In this document: piece by piece, positions 6,181 through 12,860 of the stretch
Numbering within the stretch: the first letter of the stretch is position 1
Layout of the letters: every line of letters starts with the position of its first letter
Assembly: GCA_012838395.1 (NCBI GenBank)
Contig: DUPI01000068.1
Span: forward strand, 1 to 17,070
Length of the DNA: 17,070 nt
Reading direction: 5' to 3'
DNA from: Mollicutes bacterium
GTDB lineage: Bacteria; Bacillota_I; Bacilli_A; RF39; UBA660
Program-made: the position numbers and the translations under genes
The notes under the pieces: generated by a model
What the model was told of the DNA's origin: nothing
What the model saw: only the letters and a program-made list of their open reading frames with translations
Database searches by the model: none

Positions 6181-7065
6181 TTATTCAAGATTACTAAATC
6201 CAAATTCTGCCAAATACTTTTCTTTTTCTCGCCATTTCTTAATTGTTTTTACAAACAATTCTAAATAAACCTTTTCTCCAAGTAAAACTTCTATTTCTTT
6301 GCGAGCAAGAGTCCCAATATTTTTAATCTTTGATCCTTGTTTACCAATAATTATTTTCTTTAAAGAATCACGATCAACAATAATAATAGCATTTATTATA
6401 TACTTGTTTTTTTCTTTTTTAATTTGTTCAACAACACAAGTAATTGAATGGGGTATTTCCTCTTCTGTTAAATTAAATACTTTTTCACGAATTATTTCAG
6501 CTATCAAAAATTCTGTTGAACGATTAGTTATTTGATCATCTGGATAATATTTAATATTATCCGTTAAATATTTTTTTAGCGTATTTATTAAATCCGTAAT
6601 ATTATTGTTTTTTAAGGCAGATACAGGAATAATATCAATAAAATTATATAACTTACTATATTCTTCAATAATTGGCAATAACTCTTCACGTTTTAATTTA
6701 TCTATTTTATTTAATACTAGCATTACTGGTTTATCAATTTTTTTTAATTCTTCAATAATATACTTATCACCAGGTCCCAAGGGAGCACTAGCATCAACTA
6801 ACATAACCACAACATCAACATCATTAATAGTGTAATATGCTTGTTTATTTAAAAATTCCCCTAACTTATGTTTAGGTTTATGAATTCCTGGAGTATCCAC
6901 AAAAATTATTTGCGTATCTTTAGTATTATAAATTCCTTGAATATTATTTCTTGTCGTTTGGGGTTTATTTGACGTAATAGCTACTTTATGACCGATGATA
7001 TTATTAATTAATGTTGATTTCCCAACATTAGGTCGTCCAATTATTGCTACAAATCCTGATTTCAA
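6181..7065 (-). CDS. era: GTPase Era
   Basis: Era binds 16S rRNA near its 3' end and promotes small-subunit assembly. The 294-residue protein has G1 GRPNVGKS (10-17), the G2 region QTTRNNIQGI (36-45), G3 DTPG (57-60), G4 NKID (119-122), G5 SALK, and a C-terminal KH domain with IIIGKQGSKIKNIG. The start is TTG at 7063-7065, within a TTGA overlap with the cdd stop and preceded by GAGGAT; MKSGFVAIIGRPNVGKS begins exactly where Era proteins do. The gene is complete. The upstream cdd and downstream yqzL-recO are standard neighbours. Part of its 3' end is duplicated at 5834-5890. Confidence 0.97.
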   Translation of the reverse strand: MKSGFVAIIGRPNVGKSTLINNIIGHKVAITSNKPQTTRNNIQGIYNTKDTQIIFVDTPGIHKPKHKLGEFLNKQAYYTINDVDVVVMLVDASAPLGPGDKYIIEELKKIDKPVMLVLNKIDKLKREELLPIIEEYSKLYNFIDIIPVSALKNNNITDLINTLKKYLTDNIKYYPDDQITNRSTEFLIAEIIREKVFNLTEEEIPHSITCVVEQIKKEKNKYIINAIIIVDRDSLKKIIIGKQGSKIKNIGTLARKEIEVLLGEKVYLELFVKTIKKWREKEKYLAEFGFSNLE

Positions 7066-7445
7066 TTTAAATCCTCAACTGAAAATGGATAAACAATAAT
7101 ATCTTTCATTAAATAAGTTTGTTCATCATTTTCATTCATTAAGTATAGTTTATCATCCATATCAAAAAATTCTACTATTACTTGACGACATATATTACAA
7201 GGGAAGGCCAATTTATCGCTAGCAACCATTACATATAACTCTTTAAAATCACCTTTTTTATATCCATCAGCAATCGCCCTATTAATAGCATTTCGCTCAG
7301 CACATATCGTGGCACCATATGATGCATTTTCCACATTTACACCACCAAATATTTTATCATCATGAGTAACCACAATAGCTGCTACTTGGTAGTTAGAATA
7401 CGGTGCATAAGCATTTTCTAATAATTCTTTTAACTTTTCTTTCAT
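7062..7445 (-). CDS. cdd: Cytidine deaminase (small tetrameric type)
   Basis: It deaminates cytidine and deoxycytidine to uridine and deoxyuridine in pyrimidine salvage. The 127-residue length fits the tetrameric Bacillus-type enzyme. The zinc and catalytic residues are present: ATICAERNA with ligand C48 and proton shuttle E50, and PCNICRQ with C83 and C86. VNVENASYGA (37-46) is the substrate-binding motif. The ATG follows a perfect AGGAGG. It overlaps the TTG start of era by four bases and follows dgkA after 9 nt. Confidence 0.96.
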   Translation of the reverse strand: MKEKLKELLENAYAPYSNYQVAAIVVTHDDKIFGGVNVENASYGATICAERNAINRAIADGYKKGDFKELYVMVASDKLAFPCNICRQVIVEFFDMDDKLYLMNENDEQTYLMKDIIVYPFSVEDLN

Positions 7446-7454
7446 TTTGACCTC

Positions 7455-7856
7455 CTAAATAAGAGTTTCAACTATCAGCATAATTTTAGGAACAAAGATA
7501 ATCATCCCACTGATAAAAGCAACTATGGAAAATACAAAAACAGCAGCTGAGGCTGTATCTTTGGCAATCTTAGCCAGAGGATGTATCTTTGGACATACTA
7601 AGTCAATAACTGCTTCCAAAGATGTGTTAATAAGTTCAGTCGCCATTACAATACCCATTAATAGTAAACATAATAACCACTCTGTTAAATTAATTTTTAG
7701 GATAGTTCCAGCAATAATGACTATAAGTGCTACTCCAAAATGAATTGTTAAACTTTGCTCATATTTATAAGCATATTTTAATCCATCCCAAGAATATTTA
7801 AAACTATTAAAAAAACGTTTTAATCCTCTCTTTTTTTGTTTATCTCTTGATTCCAT
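7455..7856 (-). CDS. dgkA: Undecaprenol/diacylglycerol kinase DgkA
   Basis: In Gram-positive bacteria this membrane kinase phosphorylates undecaprenol, feeding the lipid carrier for wall synthesis. With the ATG at 7854-7856 the product has 133 residues: an amphipathic basic N-terminus, three membrane helices (about 40-56, 58-72, 103-127) and the active-site motifs ATELINTSLEAVIDL (72-86) and AKIAKDTASAAV (95-106). A GTG two codons upstream (7860-7862) is an alternative start with AGGAG at about 10 nt; the ATG has AGGTGG only 2 nt away. Either start overlaps the end of ybeY (by 17 or 23 nt), suggesting coupled translation. Confidence 0.94.
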   Translation of the reverse strand: MESRDKQKKRGLKRFFNSFKYSWDGLKYAYKYEQSLTIHFGVALIVIIAGTILKINLTEWLLCLLLMGIVMATELINTSLEAVIDLVCPKIHPLAKIAKDTASAAVFVFSIVAFISGMIIFVPKIMLIVETLI

Positions 7857-8286
7857 ATCCACCTAAAATCCACTCCTGTTTCTCAAACATTATTTTTTCT
7901 TCTTCTGCATTCATATGATCATATCCTAATAAATGAAGAAAACCATGAACAGCTAGAAATGATAATTCTCTAAGTACACTATGTTGATATTCTTTCGCCT
8001 GTCTTTTAGCTGTATCTATAGAAATGTAAATATCGCCAAGTAATCGATATTTACCCAAATCAATAGTTAAGTTGTCCTCAAGGGCAAATGTAATAACATC
8101 TGTTGGTTGGTTTTTTCCACGATAATCTTGATTTAATGACGTAATGAATACATCGTCAACAAAAATTATATTAAACACAACATAGTTTAATTTTTCTTGT
8201 TCCAAGGCATAGTGGATAACTTTCTTTACTTCTTCTGTTTCTTTTATTTCGTCAGTAGTCTCATTAAAAAAACCAACACTGTTCAT
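7840..8286 (-). CDS. ybeY: Endoribonuclease YbeY
   Basis: YbeY is a zinc metalloprotein involved in 16S rRNA 3' end maturation and ribosome quality control. The 148-residue product has the zinc motif HGFLHLLGYDH with H114, H118 and H124, plus the family blocks YRGKNQPTDVITFAL (55-69) and LGDIYIS (83-89). The ATG has AGGGGG about 9 nt upstream. In most Firmicutes ybeY follows phoH and pgpH; here the gene before it is a VanZ-like membrane protein. Confidence 0.95.
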   Translation of the reverse strand: MNSVGFFNETTDEIKETEEVKKVIHYALEQEKLNYVVFNIIFVDDVFITSLNQDYRGKNQPTDVITFALEDNLTIDLGKYRLLGDIYISIDTAKRQAKEYQHSVLRELSFLAVHGFLHLLGYDHMNAEEEKIMFEKQEWILGGYGIKR

Positions 8287-8301
8287 ATTATTACCCCCTT
8301 A

Positions 8302-8898
8302 CTACAAAACTATAAATATTGTAATTATACCAATAATGACTGATATAATTATTATATTATAAATATAATCTTTTTTCAAGAACGAAGGCAACTTCTTAAT
8401 TACTTCACTTAAAAATCTATAAATTAAGTAACCTATAAAGGCACCTAAAATATTTAAAAAAATGTCATCAATATCAAAAACGCGACCAATTACTAATTGC
8501 GTAGTTTCGATTGTAATCGAAACTATCAATGATAATAACAAAATAAGATAAGGTTTTTTTAAACTAATAAAATATGAAACAAAAAAACCATAAGGCATAA
8601 ACATAATCATATTTCCAACAACATTTTTATAAAAAGCTCTACTTCCAAAAGTGTAACGAAATATTTCTTTAAAAGGAGTAAAATTAGAGGTTGACCAAGT
8701 AACATCTTGAAAAGTTACAATGTGGAACAACAGCATAATATATATTAAAAATGCCAAATAAAATAATTCTTTATATACAACAAAATTATGGTTGGTTTTT
8801 AAAATAAATACTATCCGCAAAGAGATGATGACCACACAAAAAATCAACATCATTGGCCATACTTCCATAAAAATATTAATAATAGTTGATTTTTCCAC
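8302..8898 (-). CDS. VanZ-like membrane protein
   Basis: VanZ-family proteins are small membrane proteins; the founding member gives low-level teicoplanin resistance, but most members have no proven role. This 198-residue protein has about five hydrophobic helices and the family landmarks: NVVGNMIMFMPYGFFVSYF, then the ETTQLVIGRVFDIDDIFLNI block and GAFIGYLIYR. The start is GTG (8896-8898) with GAGGG 5 nt upstream, 9 nt after the yqfD stop. It occupies the place usually held by phoH and pgpH. Resistance cannot be inferred from the sequence. Confidence 0.88.
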   Translation of the reverse strand: MEKSTIINIFMEVWPMMLIFCVVIISLRIVFILKTNHNFVVYKELFYLAFLIYIMLLFHIVTFQDVTWSTSNFTPFKEIFRYTFGSRAFYKNVVGNMIMFMPYGFFVSYFISLKKPYLILLLSLIVSITIETTQLVIGRVFDIDDIFLNILGAFIGYLIYRFLSEVIKKLPSFLKKDYIYNIIIISVIIGIITIFIVL

Positions 8899-8907
8899 AG
8901 TATCCCT

Positions 8908-10098
8908 CTATTCCTCATCTGGTTCTACCGGCATTTCTACGATTGGTTGATAACTAGTTATATCTTCATACACAACATAAAAGATATCTAATTCTATTTT
9001 ACTACTTTTTATATCAACTTTCAAACTATTTTGACTAATTATGTATTCATCTTCACGAAGTTTTTCTTCAATCTTTTCTTTTCCTTTAGATAGAGCCTTA
9101 TCAATAGCTTCATCAATCGTATTCATTTCTTCTACTATTTTTAATTCTTGTTGTTCTTCTAACGATAAATTAATTGGTAAAAGTGAATTATATATTAGTT
9201 TTTGTTGTTTGATTTTTTTATCCTTAAAAGGTTTTAAATTGAAAAGTTCGATTTTTTTATTAAGAAATTGAATAACTAACACCTTTTTACGATTAGAAAG
9301 TAATCGTTCAGTTCTTCTAGTTAAGGGATAAGTAACTTTTGTTTGATACCACACTTCTCCATAAACTTTACCTTTGGCAGAAGTAACGTCTTTTACTTGA
9401 TCATATAATTTAATTTCACCTGATATAATAATATCACCTGGTTTAACATAATCATTAATCTCTCTTACAACTTCACCAATCTCAGCATCTATTTTTTTAA
9501 TAATCGCACTTTTACGGGCCACAATATGACGATTTTCTACGTTTTCATCTGGAACAGGTAACTTTCTTTCTTCTACTCTTATAATATATTTCGTGCCAAC
9601 ATTTTCGATTTCTAACCATTCAATTTTATCTTTATGTTTAGATAAAATGCGTGACTTTATTTCTTGAACTTTATCATAATTTTTTTGAAATCTTAATTTT
9701 ACAATACCATCATCTTGTAGTTCATTTAAAATCAAGGTTCTTAATTCCCTATTAGTATGGATCACTTCCACATCAAAAATTACATTAGATAAAAAAATTA
9801 AAAATATTACGCCAAAAATAAAGGAAATTATTAAAATTGAATTTATTTTAACAACCCTTTTTATTTTTAACATTCCATGGACATCTACTATAAATATATC
9901 GTATATTGTTTTTAATTCCTCTATTTTTTTATAATCTTTTGCCCTAACAAGAAGATTTATTTCATTTCTATTAATATATTTAATATCTAGCAAATCAACT
10001 TTATGACTTATTAATCTTTTAAGAAAACGATTAATATTTTTACCTTTAATATTTATTACAACTTTATTTTCAAATAAGGATATAAAACTATTTTTCAA
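8908..10098 (-). CDS. yqfD: Sporulation-associated protein YqfD
   Basis: YqfD is a membrane protein of the sigma-E-controlled sporulation set in Bacillus, usually next to yqfC; its molecular role is unknown. The 396 residues match the normal length. An N-terminal domain (about 1-76) is followed by one membrane helix (about 84-106), then a large presumably extracytoplasmic domain with VEERKLP, ARKSAIIKKIDAEIGEVV and YVKPGDIIISG. A Lys/Glu-rich helical C-terminal part and an acidic end complete it. The start is TTG (10096-10098), because no ATG or GTG fits the family N-terminus; it lies 5 nt after the yqfC stop with only a modest GGGG binding site. Confidence 0.9.
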   Translation of the reverse strand: MKNSFISLFENKVVINIKGKNINRFLKRLISHKVDLLDIKYINRNEINLLVRAKDYKKIEELKTIYDIFIVDVHGMLKIKRVVKINSILIISFIFGVIFLIFLSNVIFDVEVIHTNRELRTLILNELQDDGIVKLRFQKNYDKVQEIKSRILSKHKDKIEWLEIENVGTKYIIRVEERKLPVPDENVENRHIVARKSAIIKKIDAEIGEVVREINDYVKPGDIIISGEIKLYDQVKDVTSAKGKVYGEVWYQTKVTYPLTRRTERLLSNRKKVLVIQFLNKKIELFNLKPFKDKKIKQQKLIYNSLLPINLSLEEQQELKIVEEMNTIDEAIDKALSKGKEKIEEKLREDEYIISQNSLKVDIKSSKIELDIFYVVYEDITSYQPIVEMPVEPDEE

Positions 10099-10103
10099 TT
10101 CAA

Positions 10104-10343
10104 TTACCCCAATTCTATATTTTGAATATCACCAGTTATTAATACTTCATCAATTAGTAATTTAGAAACTACCAAATTCCGCCCAGTAATTTTTAAAATA
10201 CCATCGTCATGTCTAATAACAACTTTATTAATATCAAAATGATCAATATTAGTGTAATTAATGACATTTACTTTATTTTTAAAAATGTTAACGGTAAACT
10301 CCTCTTCTAATAGGTAAGACCTCACTTTATTAATCATTTTCAT
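10104..10343 (-). CDS. yqfC: YqfC/YabP-family protein
   Basis: The 79-residue product belongs to the YabP/YqfC family, small proteins of the sporulation set. Visible features are NIFKNKVNVINYTNIDHFD, the strand-rich KVVIRHDDGILKITGRNL and a C-terminal LLIDEVLITGDIQNIEL, typical of the family. I chose the ATG at 10341-10343 because AGGGTG lies 6 nt upstream; a GTG three codons earlier overlaps that binding site and is less likely. It precedes yqfD by 5 nt. A strong hairpin lies just upstream (10370-10399), so transcription must read through it or start very close to the gene. Confidence 0.88.
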   Translation of the reverse strand: MKMINKVRSYLLEEEFTVNIFKNKVNVINYTNIDHFDINKVVIRHDDGILKITGRNLVVSKLLIDEVLITGDIQNIELG

Positions 10344-10369
10344 AATAATCACCCTATTTAAGTTTATTA

Positions 10370-10399
10370 AAAAGATAACTCCTTTATGAGTTATCTTTT
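10370..10399 (-). terminator. Terminator or attenuator between the STAS-like gene and yqfC
   Basis: A perfect 12-bp stem: GAGTTATCTTTT (10388-10399) with AAAAGATAACTC (10370-10381), 6-nt loop, followed on the minus strand by a T-run. It overlaps the stop codon of the STAS-like gene. Only 26 nt remain before the yqfC ATG. Confidence 0.85.
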
Positions 10400-10637
10400 A
10401 TTCTACAACAATTAAGTTCCCACCGTATTTTATATCATATTCATCGAGAAAATTATAAAAAGCAATAGTATCAACATATTCACTATTTTGGACATTGATG
10501 ACTATGTCAAAAACATTATATTCATCGATGATGTAATATATTTTTCCTTTTAATTTTATTAAATTATCACGGTTAACATTACCTTCTAAATTAACATATA
10601 AAGTGTTTTGGGAAAATTCTATTTCTGTTTTAAACAT
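10398..10637 (-). CDS. Small STAS-like protein, function unknown
   Basis: The 79-residue product resembles a shortened STAS (anti-sigma antagonist) domain: beta-rich TLYVNLEGNVNRDNLIKLK (12-30), a helix, then FDIVINVQNSEYVDTIAFYN (43-62), which corresponds to the strand-turn-helix around the phosphorylatable serine in SpoIIAA-type proteins. The DSSG motif is replaced by DTIA, so the usual phosphorylation site is missing, and the protein is about 25-30 residues shorter than normal. ATG 10635-10637 has a weak GGTGAT binding site. It starts back-to-back with murT and ends in a strong hairpin before yqfC. STAS similarity is my reading of the pattern, not certain. Confidence 0.6.
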   Translation of the reverse strand: MFKTEIEFSQNTLYVNLEGNVNRDNLIKLKGKIYYIIDEYNVFDIVINVQNSEYVDTIAFYNFLDEYDIKYGGNLIVVE

Positions 10638-10727
10638 ATCATCACCGACTATAATATATCACATCTATAAAAAGAAATTGGGGTTTCGACAAAACTAGAA
10701 AAAATTATCTGTTTGCTTTTAAAAATA

Positions 10728-10756
10728 TCGAATTATATGTTGTTTTATGTTATAAT
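10728..10756 (+). promoter_or_regulatory. Promoter of murT-gatD
   Basis: Extended -10 TGTTATAAT (10748-10756) with a weak -35 (TCGAAT, 10728-10733) at 17 nt. Transcription would start near 10763, leaving a very short leader containing AGAGGTG before the murT ATG. Confidence 0.65.
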
Positions 10757-10774
10757 CTAACTAGAGGTGTTAAC

Positions 10775-12091
10775 ATGAAACCATTAATAATTATAGGTAC
10801 GAAAATAATGGAAAAATTATTAAATATGATAGGTCGGGGATCTGTTTTACCTGGGGAAATTGCTCTCAAACTTAATAAAAATATCATGTCTTACTTTAAA
10901 CTTCCTAAAATAACTATTTTTATAACAGGAACAACCGGAAAAACATCTATATCAGGTATCCTTACTAGTATGTATAAATCAAACGGATACAAGGTGGCCA
11001 ACAACTCAAAAGGTTCAAATTTAGAATGGGGTGTTTTAACTTGTCTCATTGCCAATTCTAATCCTTTTGGTAAAATAAAAACTGATGTTTTAGTTTTAGA
11101 AGTAGATGAAAGATATGTCAAAAAAGTGATCAATCATATTAAACCAAATTATTTTATCATCAATAATTTATCACGTGATCAACTAGCAAGAAATGGTCAT
11201 TATGATATAGTATGGGATGATATTAATAATCAAATTACTGATGATATTCACTTAATCTTAAATAGTGATGACCCACTAGTAACCAAATTCGGACTCAATC
11301 ATAAAGGAAAAATTACTTATTATGGATTAAGTAAAACAAAACACTCAACTAAAAAAAGTGATTTAAATAATCTGGATCTTGTTTATTGCCCCAAATGTAA
11401 TAAACGTTTGACTTTTAATTATTTTCATTACGGAAACATTGGAAATTACAAATGTGGTGCTTGTGATTTTGACAGACCAAAACCTGATTTTGAGGCCCAA
11501 TTAATTGATGATTATAGTTTTAAAATTGATAATGAAATAATAAAAATGAATAACCAAGCCCTTTATAATGTTTATAACTTAGCAGCAAGTTATGCAACAG
11601 CTTTGATTACTGGACTTTCAAAAGGTGGTACTATCAATGCTTTAAATAATTTGTCTTTAAAAATTAAACGATTAGATTCATTTCAAGTTGATAATAAAGA
11701 ATGCATCTTGTTATTAAGTAAAAATGAAACCCCTGTTTCTTACAATCAATCATTAGATTATATTAGCAAACAAAAAAAAGATAAAACAGTTGTTATTGGA
11801 TTTAATAACATTAGTGGAAGATATGATTTAAAAGATTTATCGTGGTTATGGGATATCAACTTCGAACAATTAAATGATGAGTCTATAAATAAAATTATTT
11901 GCGTTGGGAATTTCTCTTACGATATTGCTACTAGACTAAAATATGCCAATATTGATGAAAAAAAGATTATTATTTATGAAGACTCAGCTCAATTACTCGA
12001 AGCCATTAAAAAACACGGAAAGAAATTTGTCTATTGCGTCTTATACTTTGATATGGAAAAGGTCTTTAAAAGACTATTAAAGGAGGCTTAA
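10775..12091 (+). CDS. murT: MurT, lipid II isoglutaminyl synthase (Mur-ligase-like subunit)
   Basis: MurT with GatD amidates the D-Glu carboxylate of lipid II to D-isoglutamine. The 438-residue protein has the Mur-ligase P-loop TGTTGKTS (51-58), LEVDER (108-113), NLSRDQLARNGHYD (131-144) and LNSDDP (162-167). The MurT-specific four-cysteine ribbon (C205, C208, C227, C230) and the C-terminal DUF1727 domain with DLSWLWDINFE (354-364) are also present. The D-x-S-W-x-x-D acidic signature is kept, but the loop written KNPAG in Staphylococcus aureus MurT reads KNETP here (residues 316-320) and the ADG before the DxSW motif is altered. The start has AGAGGTG 6 nt upstream. gatD follows after 1 nt. 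Confidence 0.92.
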   Translation: MKPLIIIGTKIMEKLLNMIGRGSVLPGEIALKLNKNIMSYFKLPKITIFITGTTGKTSISGILTSMYKSNGYKVANNSKGSNLEWGVLTCLIANSNPFGKIKTDVLVLEVDERYVKKVINHIKPNYFIINNLSRDQLARNGHYDIVWDDINNQITDDIHLILNSDDPLVTKFGLNHKGKITYYGLSKTKHSTKKSDLNNLDLVYCPKCNKRLTFNYFHYGNIGNYKCGACDFDRPKPDFEAQLIDDYSFKIDNEIIKMNNQALYNVYNLAASYATALITGLSKGGTINALNNLSLKIKRLDSFQVDNKECILLLSKNETPVSYNQSLDYISKQKKDKTVVIGFNNISGRYDLKDLSWLWDINFEQLNDESINKIICVGNFSYDIATRLKYANIDEKKIIIYEDSAQLLEAIKKHGKKFVYCVLYFDMEKVFKRLLKEA

Positions 12092-12092
12092 T

Positions 12093-12821
12093 ATGATAAT
12101 TACAATTGGATATTTATATTATGATTTATTAAATTTATATGGTGAGAACGGAAATATTAAAGCCTTGAAAAAACAACTTGAAGATCAAGGTATAAATGTA
12201 ACTATAAAATTTTTAACCATTGATGACGATCTTGATTTTAATAAATATGATTTTGTTTATATTGGAGCAGGCACTGAAAACAACCAAAAAATCGCGCTTA
12301 AACATTTAATAAAATATAAAAATGATATAAAAAAATATATTGAAGATAATAAATTTTTCTTATCTACAGGTAACTCCATTGAACTATTTGGAAAGCACAT
12401 TTTAGATAATAATAAAACTAAAATTAAAACATTAGGAACATTCAAATATCAAACAATTATTGAAGATTTCAGAATGATCGATGAAGCTGTCTTTAAAGCA
12501 AGCTTATTTGATGAACCATTTATTGGTTTCCAAAATCAATATGGAGTTATTAAAGATATTCAAGAACCCTTTTTTAAAGTTATTAAAGGTGTTGGGAGTT
12601 ACCCTAATAGCACCACTGAGGGAATAAACTACAAAAACTTTTATGGAACTTATTTAATTGGACCAATCTTAATTAGAAATCCCCACTTCTTAAAACATTT
12701 AGTTAAAGAAGTAATTTTAAGTAAAGATAAGAAATTTAAATTTAAAAAGTTTAATTTAAACTTCGAAACGACAGCTCACAGTAATTTTTTAGAAAGACAT
12801 TACAGTGAAATTAGTATATAA
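12093..12821 (+). CDS. gatD: GatD-like glutamine amidotransferase subunit lacking the catalytic Cys and His
   Basis: GatD is the class I glutaminase that supplies ammonia to MurT. The 242-residue product aligns along most of its length with Staphylococcus aureus GatD: NLYGENGNIKAL (14-25), YIGAGTENNQ (56-65), IEDN..FLSTGNSIELFG (83-100), GFQNQYG (145-151) and GINYKNFYGTYLIGPILIRN (177-196). The nucleophile in TICGGYQFLG falls on G93 (STGNSIELFG) and the catalytic His in GTYLHGPIL falls on I189 (GTYLIGPIL), so glutaminase activity should be absent. The flanking fold motifs are kept and the frame is intact, so this is not a decayed gene. Its ribosome binding site AGGAGG lies inside the end of murT, giving tight coupling. 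Confidence 0.88.
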   Translation: MIITIGYLYYDLLNLYGENGNIKALKKQLEDQGINVTIKFLTIDDDLDFNKYDFVYIGAGTENNQKIALKHLIKYKNDIKKYIEDNKFFLSTGNSIELFGKHILDNNKTKIKTLGTFKYQTIIEDFRMIDEAVFKASLFDEPFIGFQNQYGVIKDIQEPFFKVIKGVGSYPNSTTEGINYKNFYGTYLIGPILIRNPHFLKHLVKEVILSKDKKFKFKKFNLNFETTAHSNFLERHYSEISI

Positions 12822-12822
12822 C

Positions 12823-12855
12823 AAAAAAGACCAATTCAAATGAATTGGCTTTTTT
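12823..12855. terminator. Bidirectional terminator between gatD and pheT
   Basis: CCAATTC (12831-12837) and GAATTGG (12842-12848) form a 7-bp stem with an AAAT loop, flanked by an A-run on the left and a T-run on the right. It works as an intrinsic terminator in both directions for the convergent gatD and pheT genes. Confidence 0.9.
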
Positions 12856-12860
12856 AATCT

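Noticed and set aside
12093..12821. Reading gatD as a degraded pseudogene
   Set aside because: The frame is intact over the full family length, flanking motifs are conserved, and the binding site and coupling to murT are good; only the catalytic residues differ.
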